A stretch of 64,000 nucleotides of DNA from Ornithinimicrobium avium. GTDB lineage: Bacteria; Actinomycetota; Actinomycetes; Actinomycetales; Dermatophilaceae. The translations under genes were made by a program, and so were the position numbers. Under the pieces are notes generated by a model. That model had not been told where the DNA came from. It saw nothing but the letters and a program-made list of their open reading frames with translations, and searched no databases. Positions 24,533 through 33,417 of the stretch are shown one piece after another; within the stretch, counting starts at the first letter, position 1; every line of letters begins with the position of its first letter. The stretch spans positions 1,860,001-1,924,000 of the forward strand of contig NZ_CP031229.1 in NCBI RefSeq assembly GCF_003351765.1. Reading direction: 5' to 3'.

Positions 24533-25972
24533 CTACCGCCGCGGCCGTGGGAGGGTGCAGGCGAGCAGGCCGGTGGTCAGCGCGACGGCTGCCGCCGCCC
24601 GGAAGGCGGCCGCGAACCCCTCACCGGTCAGCGACGACGGTGCCGGGTCCGGGGCCCCGCCGGCGGCGATCGCAACGGCGGTGAGCGTGGCCAGACCCAG
24701 GCAGGACCCGACCTGCGTGGAGGAGCTCGCCAGCCCGGAGGTCAGCCCCGCGCGCGCTGCCGGCAGCGCAGCGGCGACGACCATCGTGGTCGGCGTGAAG
24801 CTGAGTGCGACGCCGACGGCCACCAGCAGCAGCCCGGGCAGTACGTCCAGTAGGTAGAGCGCCGCGGCCGGGGTGCGCGCGAGCCACAGGTGGCCCAGGG
24901 CGAGAACCACCAGACCGCCCGTCATGGTCCGCTCCGGCCCGAGCGCCCGCAGCACCCTGGGCAGCAGCACCAGGGACGCGGCGAACCCCGTCACCGAGGT
25001 GGGGAGCATCGCCAGGCCGGCGGTCTGCGGCGCAAGGTGCATGACCTGCTGCAGATAGAGCGCGACCAGCACGAAGGTGGAGGCGCGCGCCGCTCCACCC
25101 AGCACTGCAGTCAGCACCCCGGCCGTCAGCGCCCGGGAACGGAAGACCGACAACGGGACGAGCGGGTCCGGCACGATGCTCTCGACCAGCGCGAAGGCGA
25201 CCAGCAACACGACGGCCAGCACCGTCCCGGCGAGCACCGACGGAGAGGTCAGACCGTGCTGCGGCAGGCTGAGGGCCGCGTGCGAGAGCGCCAGCACCCC
25301 GCCGGTGACCAGCGCGGCGCCCAGACCGTCGAACCGTCGGGCAGCGCCGGCGCCCGGTGACGGGTCGAGCACCCGGAGGGCCAGGAGCCCGGCGAACGCG
25401 GTCACCGGCACGGTCACGAAGAACGCCCACGGCCACCCGTGGGTCCCGGTCAGCACACCACCGACCACGACACCGCTCGCGCCACCCAGGGTGGAGGCGG
25501 CGCCCCAGGCGCTCATCGCGCCGGCCCGTGCCGGCCCGGGGAACATCACGAGCAGCAGCGACATCGCCGCCGTGCTCAGGCTGGCCGCACCGACGCCCTG
25601 CACGATGCGGCCGGCGACGAGGCCGACCTCGGTGGCCGACGACCCTGCCAGGAGGCTGCCGACCGTAAAGACGGCCGACCCGACCACGAACATCCGGCGC
25701 CGGCCCAGGACGTCCGCGGCCCTGCCCGCGAGCAGAAGCAGGCCGCCGAAGGCCAGGACGTAGGCGTTGACCACCCAGGCGAGCCCCGCAGGACCGAGCC
25801 CGAGATCACGCTGCACCGACGGCAGCGCGACGTTGACCACCGACGTGTCGAGCATGACGACGAACTGCGCCGAGACCAGCAGCGCCAGCGCGGCCCGGCG
25901 CCTGGTCCGCGGTGTGCCTTCCGGGACGTCCTGAGGACGCCGGACCGCCACGCGCGCGCTAGCGGTGCTCAT
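24533..25972 (-). CDS. MFS drug/solute exporter, DHA2 (14-TM) type
   Basis: 479 aa. DTSVVNVALPSVQRDLG (motif D1-like), GRAADVLGRRRMFV (motif A), LVAGRIVQGVGAA (motif B) and GASGVVVGGVLTG (motif C, antiporter) are all visible, with about 14 hydrophobic segments. Such proteins export drugs or toxic compounds by proton antiport at the cytoplasmic membrane. Start codon overlaps the GNAT stop by 4 nt. Confidence 0.9.
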   Translation of the reverse strand: MSTASARVAVRRPQDVPEGTPRTRRRAALALLVSAQFVVMLDTSVVNVALPSVQRDLGLGPAGLAWVVNAYVLAFGGLLLLAGRAADVLGRRRMFVVGSAVFTVGSLLAGSSATEVGLVAGRIVQGVGAASLSTAAMSLLLVMFPGPARAGAMSAWGAASTLGGASGVVVGGVLTGTHGWPWAFFVTVPVTAFAGLLALRVLDPSPGAGAARRFDGLGAALVTGGVLALSHAALSLPQHGLTSPSVLAGTVLAVVLLVAFALVESIVPDPLVPLSVFRSRALTAGVLTAVLGGAARASTFVLVALYLQQVMHLAPQTAGLAMLPTSVTGFAASLVLLPRVLRALGPERTMTGGLVVLALGHLWLARTPAAALYLLDVLPGLLLVAVGVALSFTPTTMVVAAALPAARAGLTSGLASSSTQVGSCLGLATLTAVAIAAGGAPDPAPSSLTGEGFAAAFRAAAAVALTTGLLACTLPRPRR

Positions 25973-26517
25973 GCCCGCCCCCCGGTGGCGTCCTGCCCCA
26001 GCAGGGGCCGGTAGGCAGCGGGCGCCCACCTCGCGAGCACTTTGGGGCGCAGGGCGGCACCGAGCCGGCGGTAGAAGCGTTGCGCACCGGTGTTGTCGGT
26101 CTCGACGCCCCAGGTGATGAGCAGGTCCCTACCGGAGGCGAGCTGCGCCATCCCGAGGAGGAGCTGCCGCCCCACTCCCCCGTCACGGGCGTCGGCACGG
26201 ACGAAGACGTCGTCCACGGCCAGCAGGTCCCCGCCGCTCCACAGGTGCAGCCGGCGCACGGCGGAGGCGAAGCCCACCGCACGGCCCTCCCGCTCGGCGA
26301 GCAGGACGACCACGTCGTCCCGGTCGAGAAGCTCGCGCCACCGGGCGGCGGTCACCTGGACGTGCTCGAGGTCACCCTCGTGCGCAGCGATCTCCTCGAC
26401 GAGCCTCTGGACGGTGTCGGCATCCGCCGCGCCCGCCCGTCGCAGGGTCACGGTGGCAGGTCGGGGACGCGGGGCCTGGTGGTGGGTCGCTCCGGCCCGA
26501 CGGTGGTCGACGGTCAT
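25969..26517 (-). CDS. GNAT-family N-acetyltransferase
   Basis: 182 aa. VTLRRAGAADADTVQRLV start, AVDDVFVRADARDGGVGRQLLLGM as the acetyl-CoA loop (usual Q/R-x-x-G-x-G/A, here DGGVGRQL), and TWGVETDNTGAQRFYRRLGA. AAGGAG stands 8 nt before the ATG. Co-transcribed with an MFS exporter, so it may modify the exported compound or a drug; substrate unknown. Upstream lies copy A of a palindromic motif. Confidence 0.85.
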   Translation of the reverse strand: MTVDHRRAGATHHQAPRPRPATVTLRRAGAADADTVQRLVEEIAAHEGDLEHVQVTAARWRELLDRDDVVVLLAEREGRAVGFASAVRRLHLWSGGDLLAVDDVFVRADARDGGVGRQLLLGMAQLASGRDLLITWGVETDNTGAQRFYRRLGAALRPKVLARWAPAAYRPLLGQDATGGRA

Positions 26518-26580
26518 GGTTTCTTCTCCTTGGGTGGGGTTCGTCCTGTCCTGCCAGGTTGTGCCGCACGCCCGGTCGGT

Positions 26581-26598
26581 CGCGCCGGTGAGATCACC
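26581..26598 (-). promoter_or_regulatory. palindromic promoter motif, copy A (GNAT-MFS operon)
   Basis: Reading the minus strand: GGTGATCTCACCGGCGCG, with inverted halves GGTGA/TCACC. It ends 63 nt before the GNAT start. Copies B and C occur at similar distance before two other minus-strand genes. Confidence 0.6.
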
Positions 26599-26632
26599 AG
26601 GGTCACGTCGGGGCGTGCGGCACGGCGCGCGG

Positions 26633-29173
26633 CTACTGGGTGGCGATCGCCTGCAGCACGTCCATGCGAGCTGCGCGCCGGGCCGGCAGCAGCCCGGCGA
26701 CGAGCCCTGCGGCGACGGCGAGCATCGCGACCAGCGCGAGGCGCCCGACCGGCAGCGAGATCGCCAGCGGGGCCACCCGACCCAGCGCGGAGACCGTGAC
26801 GGCTGCCAGGCCGACACCCAGGCCGAGTCCGAGGACTCCGGCCAGCGCCGCGACCAGGACGGCCTCGGCACGGATCATCCCGCCGACCTGGCGGCGGTCG
26901 GCTCCGACCGCCCGGAGCAGGCCGATCTCACGCGTCCGCTCGGAGACGGACAGGGCCAGGGTGTTCGTGATCCCCAGCAGCGCGATGATCACGGTGAGCA
27001 CCAGCAGGACCGTCACCAGTCCGAGCACCTGCTCGACCGTGGCTCCGCGGGCCGCCGCGGCGGCCGCCTGGTTCCGTACGTCGGCGGTCGGGTGGTCCTC
27101 GAGCGCCGCCTCGACCTGCGCCGTCGCCCGGCCGACGTCCGCACCGTCGACCAGCCGGACCAGCACGCTGGCATCCACGTCCTCGGTGAAGTTGCGTGCG
27201 TAGGTGTCCAGCGAGACGAACCAGCTCGTCGACAGCGCCTGCGCGTCGAGCGAGTCGAGGATCCCGACCACCGGCAGCCGCTGATCACCGGTGTAGGAGA
27301 AGGTCATCGTGACCTCGTCGCCCACGGACAGGTCGCGCTCCGCGGCGACGGACTGCGCGATCACGACACCACCGTCCTCCAAGGCCTGGAGCGAGCCCTC
27401 GACGAGGTCGAGCTCCGCCACCAGCGGCAGCGTCGCCGGGTCGACGGCGGACAGGGCGCTCGTCGTGCCGTCGTCCAGCCAGTGGCCGTAGCGGACCCGG
27501 GAGAGGTGCGCGACCTCCGGCAGCGCCGCCAGCTCCTCGGCCACCTGCGGCGAGAGGCCTCCGAGCATCTCGCCACGGGCGCTCTCGACCACGAGGTCCG
27601 CCGTGACCGTCTCGCGGTAGGTGCCGGACAGACCGTCCCTGAGCGAGGTCGCGACCACCGTCATGAAGGCGATGAGCGCCAGGCTGAGGGCCAGGGCCAT
27701 CGCGGTTGAGGTCGTCCGCCGCGGCGCCCGCGCCGCGGACTCCCGTGCCAGGTGACCGGGGACCCCCGTCCTGGCCAGGGGCGCACCCACGAACCGAGCG
27801 AGGACCGGCGTCACGGCCCGTCCCTGGAGGGCGGTGCCCGCGACGGTCAGCAGCGCAGCGGGCACGAGCAGGAGCACCGGGGCGCCGGCGACGACCGCCG
27901 AGACGCCCGCGAGTCCGGCCACCAGCGGCGCGAGCCGGGCCGCGAACCGCAGCCGGCGCCGCCCGCGCGCGGCGGGCTGGATCTCCGCCGAGGCCCGCAG
28001 GGCCTCCACCGGAGTGATGCGGGCGGCCCCACGCGCCGCTGCCACCGCGGACAGGACCGTGACCAGCAGACCGAGGAGGACAGAGAGCGTGATGGTGGAC
28101 GCGGAGACGACGGCGCGGCCTTCGGGCAGGTTGGTGCCGAACACCCCCACCAGTTCCCGCAGGCCGTCGGCGGCCACGACGCCGAGCCCCGTGCCGATGA
28201 CCGACCCGACCGCCCCGACGATCAGGGCCTCGGCAAGCACGGCGCGCGTGACCTGACCGGTGGTCGCGCCGGCCGCCCTGATCAGGGCGATCTCGCGACG
28301 CCGCTGGCTGGTGACGATGGCGAACGTGTTGGCGATGAGCAGGGAGCCGACCAGCAGCGCGGCCGCCGACATGACGGTGAGCACCATCCCGAGCGGGCCC
28401 AGCTGCTCCTGCGCCGCCTCCGCGCTGGCGGCGGCGGTGTCCCGGGAGGAGGCGACCGCATACTCCTCGCCGAGGGCGGAGCGGACGGCGTCGACGACCT
28501 CGTCGACCGACTGCGGCCCCGACGTCGTGAGGAGCACCTCGGAGAGGCCGTCGCCGAGGCCCAGCATGCGCTGGGCCTGGCCAAGGGTCACCAGGGCGAC
28601 GGTCGCGCCGGTCATACCGTCCGCGTCGGCGAAGCCGACCAGGCCGACGACGCGGAGCGAGGTGCGCGAGTCAGTGGCCACGTCGACGGTGTCCCCGATG
28701 CTGATGCCGGCCGTGCGGGCGGTGGCAAGGTCGACGGCCACCTCACCGGCGGCCCCCGGCGCCCGGCCCTCGCGCAGCTCGAAGGCGCCGAACGGGGCAG
28801 GGGACCAGGAGGCGAGGACGGATGCGCCCGACGGGACGACGGGTCTGCCGTCGACGACGAGCAGACCCTGCCCGTCCACGGCGGGCAGCGCGGCCGCGAC
28901 ACCCGGGACGTCAAGGAGGCGGTCGGTGACGTCGCCGGGCAGCGGGTCGCGGTCGACCTCGACGCCCATCGCCGAGTCGAAGGCTGCCGCGTCGCGGACG
29001 GTGATGTCGACGCCGGCCGTGGCGGTGCGGAACTGCTCGTCGAGCAGCTTTTCGGAGGTGCCCGTCAGCATGAGGCTGCCGGCCACGAAGGTCACCGCCA
29101 GCACGACGGCGAGGAGGGTCAGGGCGAACCGGCCCCGGTGGGCCAGGACGTTGCGCAGGGTCAGGTGCCACAT
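26633..29173 (-). CDS. ABC transporter permease with two FtsX domains (MacB/LolC-like)
   Basis: 846 aa. N-terminal anchor (RFALTLLAVVLAVTFVAGSLML), a large extracytoplasmic MacB core, then FtsX domain 1 (GMVLTVMSAAALLVGSLLIANTF...). A middle membrane pair, a second core and FtsX domain 2 (VLGLVTVLLVLTVIIALLGITNTLALSVSERTREIGLLRAVGA) follow. The Ser-Glu-Arg-Thr-Arg-Glu-Ile coupling helix is typical. Such permeases act as mechanotransmitters for lipoprotein or antimicrobial export rather than classic import. It lies 7 nt after its ATPase gene. Confidence 0.92.
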   Translation of the reverse strand: MWHLTLRNVLAHRGRFALTLLAVVLAVTFVAGSLMLTGTSEKLLDEQFRTATAGVDITVRDAAAFDSAMGVEVDRDPLPGDVTDRLLDVPGVAAALPAVDGQGLLVVDGRPVVPSGASVLASWSPAPFGAFELREGRAPGAAGEVAVDLATARTAGISIGDTVDVATDSRTSLRVVGLVGFADADGMTGATVALVTLGQAQRMLGLGDGLSEVLLTTSGPQSVDEVVDAVRSALGEEYAVASSRDTAAASAEAAQEQLGPLGMVLTVMSAAALLVGSLLIANTFAIVTSQRRREIALIRAAGATTGQVTRAVLAEALIVGAVGSVIGTGLGVVAADGLRELVGVFGTNLPEGRAVVSASTITLSVLLGLLVTVLSAVAAARGAARITPVEALRASAEIQPAARGRRRLRFAARLAPLVAGLAGVSAVVAGAPVLLLVPAALLTVAGTALQGRAVTPVLARFVGAPLARTGVPGHLARESAARAPRRTTSTAMALALSLALIAFMTVVATSLRDGLSGTYRETVTADLVVESARGEMLGGLSPQVAEELAALPEVAHLSRVRYGHWLDDGTTSALSAVDPATLPLVAELDLVEGSLQALEDGGVVIAQSVAAERDLSVGDEVTMTFSYTGDQRLPVVGILDSLDAQALSTSWFVSLDTYARNFTEDVDASVLVRLVDGADVGRATAQVEAALEDHPTADVRNQAAAAAARGATVEQVLGLVTVLLVLTVIIALLGITNTLALSVSERTREIGLLRAVGADRRQVGGMIRAEAVLVAALAGVLGLGLGVGLAAVTVSALGRVAPLAISLPVGRLALVAMLAVAAGLVAGLLPARRAARMDVLQAIATQ

Positions 29174-29180
29174 GGCCAGC

Positions 29181-29996
29181 TCAGCTCTCCGCCCGCGTAG
29201 CGGGCTGCTCGAGCCCGGCCATCGCGGCCAGGACGGTGGGGACGGTGGGGTCGGGCAGCTCGCCGGCGACGCGGCCGTCCGCGAGGAAGACGACCTGGTC
29301 TGCGTAGGAGGCGGCCGTCGGGTCGTGGGTGACCATGACGACGGTCTGGCCCAGGTCGCGGGCCGCCTTCTGCAGGAAGGCGAGCAGGACGTGGCCGTGT
29401 CGCGAGTCCAGGTTGCCGGTGGGCTCGTCGGCGAACACGATGTCTGGCCGGGTCACCAGCGCCCTGGCGACGGCCACCCGCTGCTGCTGGCCGCCGGACA
29501 GCTCACCGGGCCGGTGCGTCAGGCGGTCCCCCAGCCCCAGGGTGGAGACCAGCTCCTCCAGCCAGGCCGCGTCCGCGGTACGCCGCGCGAGGCGCAGCGG
29601 CAGGGTGATGTTCTCCTGGGCCGTCAGGGACGGGACGAGGTTGAAGCTCTGGAAGACGAACCCGATGCGCTGACGGCGCATCAGCGTGCGCTGCCGCTCG
29701 GAGAGCTGGCTCACCTCGGTCTCGCCGAGGCGGATCGAGCCCTCGTCCACGGAGTCCAGCCCGGCCATGGCGTGCATGAGGGTGGACTTGCCCGAGCCGG
29801 ACGGTCCCATCACCGCGGTCAGCCGACCGGCGGGGATGACGAGGGTCGCACCGTCGAGGGCACGGACCTCCGTCGCGCCGCGACCGTAGGCCTTGACCAG
29901 GCCGGTGGCGGACGCCGCCGGGGGGCGAGTGGCGGGATGCGCCCCCGACGGACCGACGGGGGGTGCGGTGGTACGGACGGTGGGTGTGCTGAGCAT
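29181..29996 (-). CDS. ABC transporter ATP-binding protein (MacB/LolD-like)
   Basis: 271 aa. Walker A GPSGSGKSTLMH, Q-loop FVFQSFNLVPSLTAQEN, signature LSGGQQQRVAVARALV, Walker B IVFADEPTGNLD and the H-switch VMVTHD. The FQSFNLxP and EPTGNLDS sequences are typical of the MacB/FtsE subgroup. A ~35-residue Pro/Thr-rich N-terminal extension is unusual but has no motif. Partner of the following FtsX permease. Confidence 0.93.
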   Translation of the reverse strand: MLSTPTVRTTAPPVGPSGAHPATRPPAASATGLVKAYGRGATEVRALDGATLVIPAGRLTAVMGPSGSGKSTLMHAMAGLDSVDEGSIRLGETEVSQLSERQRTLMRRQRIGFVFQSFNLVPSLTAQENITLPLRLARRTADAAWLEELVSTLGLGDRLTHRPGELSGGQQQRVAVARALVTRPDIVFADEPTGNLDSRHGHVLLAFLQKAARDLGQTVVMVTHDPTAASYADQVVFLADGRVAGELPDPTVPTVLAAMAGLEQPATRAES

Positions 29997-30018
29997 GATG
30001 CCTGCTTTCGGTAGGTGT

Positions 30019-30255
30019 TCAGTGGGTGGGGCGGACGGTGTGGCCGGTGCTGACGACCGCCGCGTCCACGTCGGTCCGGTCGACCGGCTGGTCGGTGACG
30101 ACGGTGACGGTGGCGGTGAGCTGGTCCACGGCGACCGAACGGATGCCGGGAACCTGGCGCACGGCTGCCTGGACCGCGTCCAGGCAGTGACCGCAGACCG
30201 CGTCGGCCACGCGCACGGTGGCCGTGCCGACGAAGATCCGCGGGGTGGAGGACAT
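30019..30255 (-). CDS. heavy-metal-associated (HMA) domain protein
   Basis: 78 aa, one ferredoxin-like HMA domain. The metal motif is shifted from M-x-C-x-x-C to AVCGHCLDAVQAAV (C-G-H-C), followed by VPGIRSVAVDQLTATVTV, so copper or a similar soft metal is likely. AAGGAG lies 10 nt before the ATG. It heads the ABC operon (22 nt to the ATPase start), an uncommon partner for an FtsX exporter, and is divergent from the LuxR gene. Confidence 0.85.
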   Translation of the reverse strand: MSSTPRIFVGTATVRVADAVCGHCLDAVQAAVRQVPGIRSVAVDQLTATVTVVTDQPVDRTDVDAAVVSTGHTVRPTH

Positions 30256-30321
30256 CACTGGCGTGCTCCTTGGTGATCGGTTGGAGTGACCCTTCGAGGC
30301 TCTCTGCGCGCAGGCGGTCCC

Positions 30322-30339
30322 CGCGCCGGTGAAACTGCC
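30322..30339 (-). promoter_or_regulatory. promoter motif, copy B (HMA-ABC operon)
   Basis: Minus strand: GGCAGTTTCACCGGCGCG, ending 66 nt before the HMA start. The TCACCGGCGCG half is identical to copies A and C; the other half is diverged. It also lies between the HMA gene and the LuxR promoter. Confidence 0.55.
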
Positions 30340-30397
30340 TGGATTTCCTCCGGTCCGGCCCGCCGGTGCGCCGCCGCGCGGGTCTACGCTGTGTCCC

Positions 30398-33112
30398 GTG
30401 ATCGTCGGGCGGGAGCGCGAGAAGGCGGCGCTGGCAGAGGCGCTCGGGGCGACCAGGGCAGGTCGTGGGGCCGCGCTGCTGCTGCGCGGCGAGCCGGGGG
30501 CGGGCAAATCGACGCTCCTGACCGACGCCGTCGCCGCCACCCCCGACCTGCGCGTCCTGCGGATCCGTGGCGTCGAGTCCGAGTCGCCGCTGGGCTTCGC
30601 CGCGCTGCACCGGCTGCTCCGACCGCTCCTGCCCGGGCTGAAGGCGCTCCCGCCCGGACAGGCCGCCGCGCTCCGCGGTGCCCTGGGCATGGGTGAGGGG
30701 GCCGATCCCGTGGGTACCGACCGGTTCCTGGTCTACCTGGCCGTCCTGACCCTCCTGTCGGACACCTCGGCCGCCGTTCCCACCGTCGTGGTCGTGGACG
30801 ACCTCCACTGGGTGGACGCCGCCTCGCGCGAGGCGCTTCTCTTCGTCGCCCGCCGGACCGAGGGAGAGCATCTGGCGGTGCTGCTGGCCGCCCGGGACGT
30901 CCTGGCCCTCGACGCCGCCGACCTGCCGGTGCTGACCGTGGGTCCGCTGCCCGAGGTCGACGCCCGCGACCTGCTGGCGGCGCGGAGCGGTGCCGAGGTG
31001 CCACGAGAGGTGGCCGAGCGGCTGCACGCGAGCACCGCAGGTAACGCGCTCGCGCTCGCCGAGCTGGCCCGTGAGCTGAGCCTCGACGTGCTCACGGGGC
31101 GTGCGCCCCTCCCGCGGACGCTGCCGGTGACCCGGGCGGTCGAGACGGCCTTCCTGGACCGCTACCGGCGGCTGGAGCCGGCTGCGAGGACGGTGCTGCT
31201 CGTCGCCGCGGCCGACGACTCGGGCGACCTCGCCGTGCTGGGCCGGGCCGTGCACGCCCTCGGCCTGGACGAGACCGCCGTCGAGGCGGCCGAGCGCTCC
31301 GGTCTGGTCCGCCGCGAGGGCTCGCAGGTCGAGCTTCACCACCCGCTGGTGCGGTCAGCCGTCTACGCGGGAGCGAGCACCGGTGAGCGGCGCAGCGCCC
31401 ACGCAGCTCTCGCCGCCGCGCTCCCCGGGCCGCAGGACGCCGACCGTCGCGCCTGGCACCGTGCCGCGGCGACCGACCAGCCCGACGAGGAGGTGGTCGC
31501 CGAGCTCGAGGCCGCCGCCCGACGGTCGGCCGCCACCGGCGGGCACGAGGCTGCCTCGGCGGCCTGGGAGCGGGCGGCCGAGCTGACGCGCGACCCCGCC
31601 GCACGCGGCAATCGCCTGCACCGGGCCGCAGCGTCAGCCTGGACCGTGGGACAGCCCGACCGGGCGGCCACCCTCGCCGACGCCGCACTGTCCTCCCTCG
31701 ACGATCCCCTGCTCCGGGCCGACGCGGCGCTCCTGCGGGCCAGGGTCGAGTGGAACACCGGCTCGGCCGAGGCGGCGCACCGGCGCCTGGTGTCCGAAGC
31801 CTTCACCGTCCTACCTCACGATCCCGACCGCGCGCGCGAGATGGGGATGTTCGCCGCGGCCCTGGGCGCCATGGTCGCCGTGGAGCCGACGGCCGACCTG
31901 CTCCAGCTGGTGGGAGCACCGGCCAGCCCCCGGGACCGTTGCGTGGCCCAGGTGCTGAGCGCCTTCGTCCACGTCTCGCGCCACGAGTGGCTCGAGGCCG
32001 TGCGGGCGGTCCGGTCGGCCGAGACCGAGGTCGACCACGCGCAGACGACGCTCGACGGGCTGCTGCCCAACCTGGCACTGGCCGCGATGCACCTCGCCGT
32101 CGACGACGTCGCCCTCCGCCTGCACGAGCGGCTCCTGGCCCGGGCGCGGAACGAGGGCGCTCTCATCATGGTCCTCTACGCGCTGACCCGCCGTGGCGGG
32201 CTGGATGTCGTCCTCGGCAGGTGGGACGAGCTCGCCTCCGGCGCCCGGGAGTCGCTGGACCTGGCTCACGCGACCGGCCGACCCTCGCTGGCGGCCATGC
32301 CGCAGGCCTGGCTCGCGCTGGTGAGCGCGCTGCGCGGGGGACCGGACGCAGCCGACCTGCTGGCCGACCTGGAGCAGACCATCGCCTCGGGACCGCTGGG
32401 GTCCACGGAAGCGACGGTCAAGGACCAGGTGCTGTGGATCCGCGCCGAGCTCGCCGGCTCCCCAGCCTCGGCCCTGCACCACTACGAGCAGATGACGCAC
32501 GGTTTCGCGGAGCGGCTGATCGCCCTGGACCGCATCGAGACGGCCGTCCTCGCCGGACGTCGGGACCTCGCCCAGCGGTGGGTGGACCACCTGGCCGCCT
32601 TCGCCGGGGCGACGGGCTCGCCCTGGGCGGGCGCCGTCACGGAGCACGGGATGGCCCTGCTGGCCGGGTCCGGGGAGAGCGACCACCACTTCCTGAGCGC
32701 CCTGGCGCTGCACGCCGAATCGCTTCGCAGGATGGACGCCGCCCGGACCCACCTCGCCTACGGCCAGTGGCTCCGGCGAGCGCGGCGCCGGGTCGACGCC
32801 CGACCGCACCTGCGCGCGGCGCTGCAGACCTTCGAGGACGTCGGCGCGAGCCGATGGGCCGACCGCGCCGCCGACGAGTTGCGAGCGTCCGGTGAGCGCG
32901 CGAGGAGGCGGACGGCCGCGGACGCGAGCATGCCGCGCCTGACCCCCACCGAGCGCCGGGTCGCCACGCTGGTCGCGCAGGGGCTGCCCACCCGCGACGT
33001 GGCCACGGCGCTCTTCGTCAGCCCCCGCACGGTCGACTTCCACCTGCGCAACGTGTTCACCAAGCTGGGGATCACCTCCCGGGCCGAGCTGGCGCACGCA
33101 ACGCTGGACTGA
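30398..33112 (+). CDS. LAL-type LuxR-family transcription regulator (AAA ATPase + HTH)
   Basis: 904 aa, the size of MalT/LAL regulators. N-terminal VGREREKAALAEAL, Walker A GEPGAGKST near residue 31, Walker B-like VVVVDDLHWVD near 130-140, a long TPR-like middle, and a C-terminal LuxR helix-turn-helix (LTPTERRVATLVAQGLPTRDVATALFVS, RTVDFHLRNVFTKLGI). TACGCT at 30385-30390 is 7 nt before the GTG, so leaderless. It sits amid the genes it probably controls: HMA-ABC/FtsX, GNAT-MFS and a small ORF. Confidence 0.92.
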   Translation: MIVGREREKAALAEALGATRAGRGAALLLRGEPGAGKSTLLTDAVAATPDLRVLRIRGVESESPLGFAALHRLLRPLLPGLKALPPGQAAALRGALGMGEGADPVGTDRFLVYLAVLTLLSDTSAAVPTVVVVDDLHWVDAASREALLFVARRTEGEHLAVLLAARDVLALDAADLPVLTVGPLPEVDARDLLAARSGAEVPREVAERLHASTAGNALALAELARELSLDVLTGRAPLPRTLPVTRAVETAFLDRYRRLEPAARTVLLVAAADDSGDLAVLGRAVHALGLDETAVEAAERSGLVRREGSQVELHHPLVRSAVYAGASTGERRSAHAALAAALPGPQDADRRAWHRAAATDQPDEEVVAELEAAARRSAATGGHEAASAAWERAAELTRDPAARGNRLHRAAASAWTVGQPDRAATLADAALSSLDDPLLRADAALLRARVEWNTGSAEAAHRRLVSEAFTVLPHDPDRAREMGMFAAALGAMVAVEPTADLLQLVGAPASPRDRCVAQVLSAFVHVSRHEWLEAVRAVRSAETEVDHAQTTLDGLLPNLALAAMHLAVDDVALRLHERLLARARNEGALIMVLYALTRRGGLDVVLGRWDELASGARESLDLAHATGRPSLAAMPQAWLALVSALRGGPDAADLLADLEQTIASGPLGSTEATVKDQVLWIRAELAGSPASALHHYEQMTHGFAERLIALDRIETAVLAGRRDLAQRWVDHLAAFAGATGSPWAGAVTEHGMALLAGSGESDHHFLSALALHAESLRRMDAARTHLAYGQWLRRARRRVDARPHLRAALQTFEDVGASRWADRAADELRASGERARRRTAADASMPRLTPTERRVATLVAQGLPTRDVATALFVSPRTVDFHLRNVFTKLGITSRAELAHATLD

Positions 33113-33287
33113 GCGGCGACCGCGCGAGCTGCGGCAGGCGTCCCACCACGCCGGTGCCCGCGCGGCGTGTCCGTGGGACCTGGTGGGTCGTCCTCTCGCG
33201 CAGGTCCGCCTGACGGTCCTGGTGTCGGTCGCGCAGGAGGCGTTCGTGCTCGAGGTGGTGGAGGGTGAGACGGTCCAGAACGTCCAT
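33072..33287 (-). CDS. small basic protein, unknown function
   Basis: 71 aa. MDVLDRLTLHHLEHERLLRD, then a charged stretch and an Arg/Pro-rich tail. GAGGAG lies 6-7 nt before the ATG. The 3' end overlaps the luxR 3' end antisense by about 41 nt. Its upstream ~85 bp resemble the GNAT-MFS promoter, including the full palindrome, which is the main reason to think it is expressed. No family recognised. Confidence 0.4.
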   Translation of the reverse strand: MDVLDRLTLHHLEHERLLRDRHQDRQADLRERTTHQVPRTRRAGTGVVGRLPQLARSPLSPALRAPARPGR

Positions 33288-33360
33288 GGGTGGCTCCTCG
33301 GTCGGTGGGGGTCCGGTTCCTCCGGACCTGCCTCCACGGTGCCGGGCCGCACCTCCCCTT

Positions 33361-33378
33361 CGCGCCGGTGAGATCACC
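33361..33378 (-). promoter_or_regulatory. palindromic promoter motif, copy C
   Basis: Minus strand GGTGATCTCACCGGCGCG, identical to copy A over 18 bp, ending 73 nt before the small gene at 33287. Downstream TGCGGC and GCAGG...GAACC blocks are shared with copy A. Confidence 0.6.
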
Positions 33379-33417
33379 GGGTCCGGGCCGGCCGGGACGG
33401 TCGCGACCGCGCCCCGC

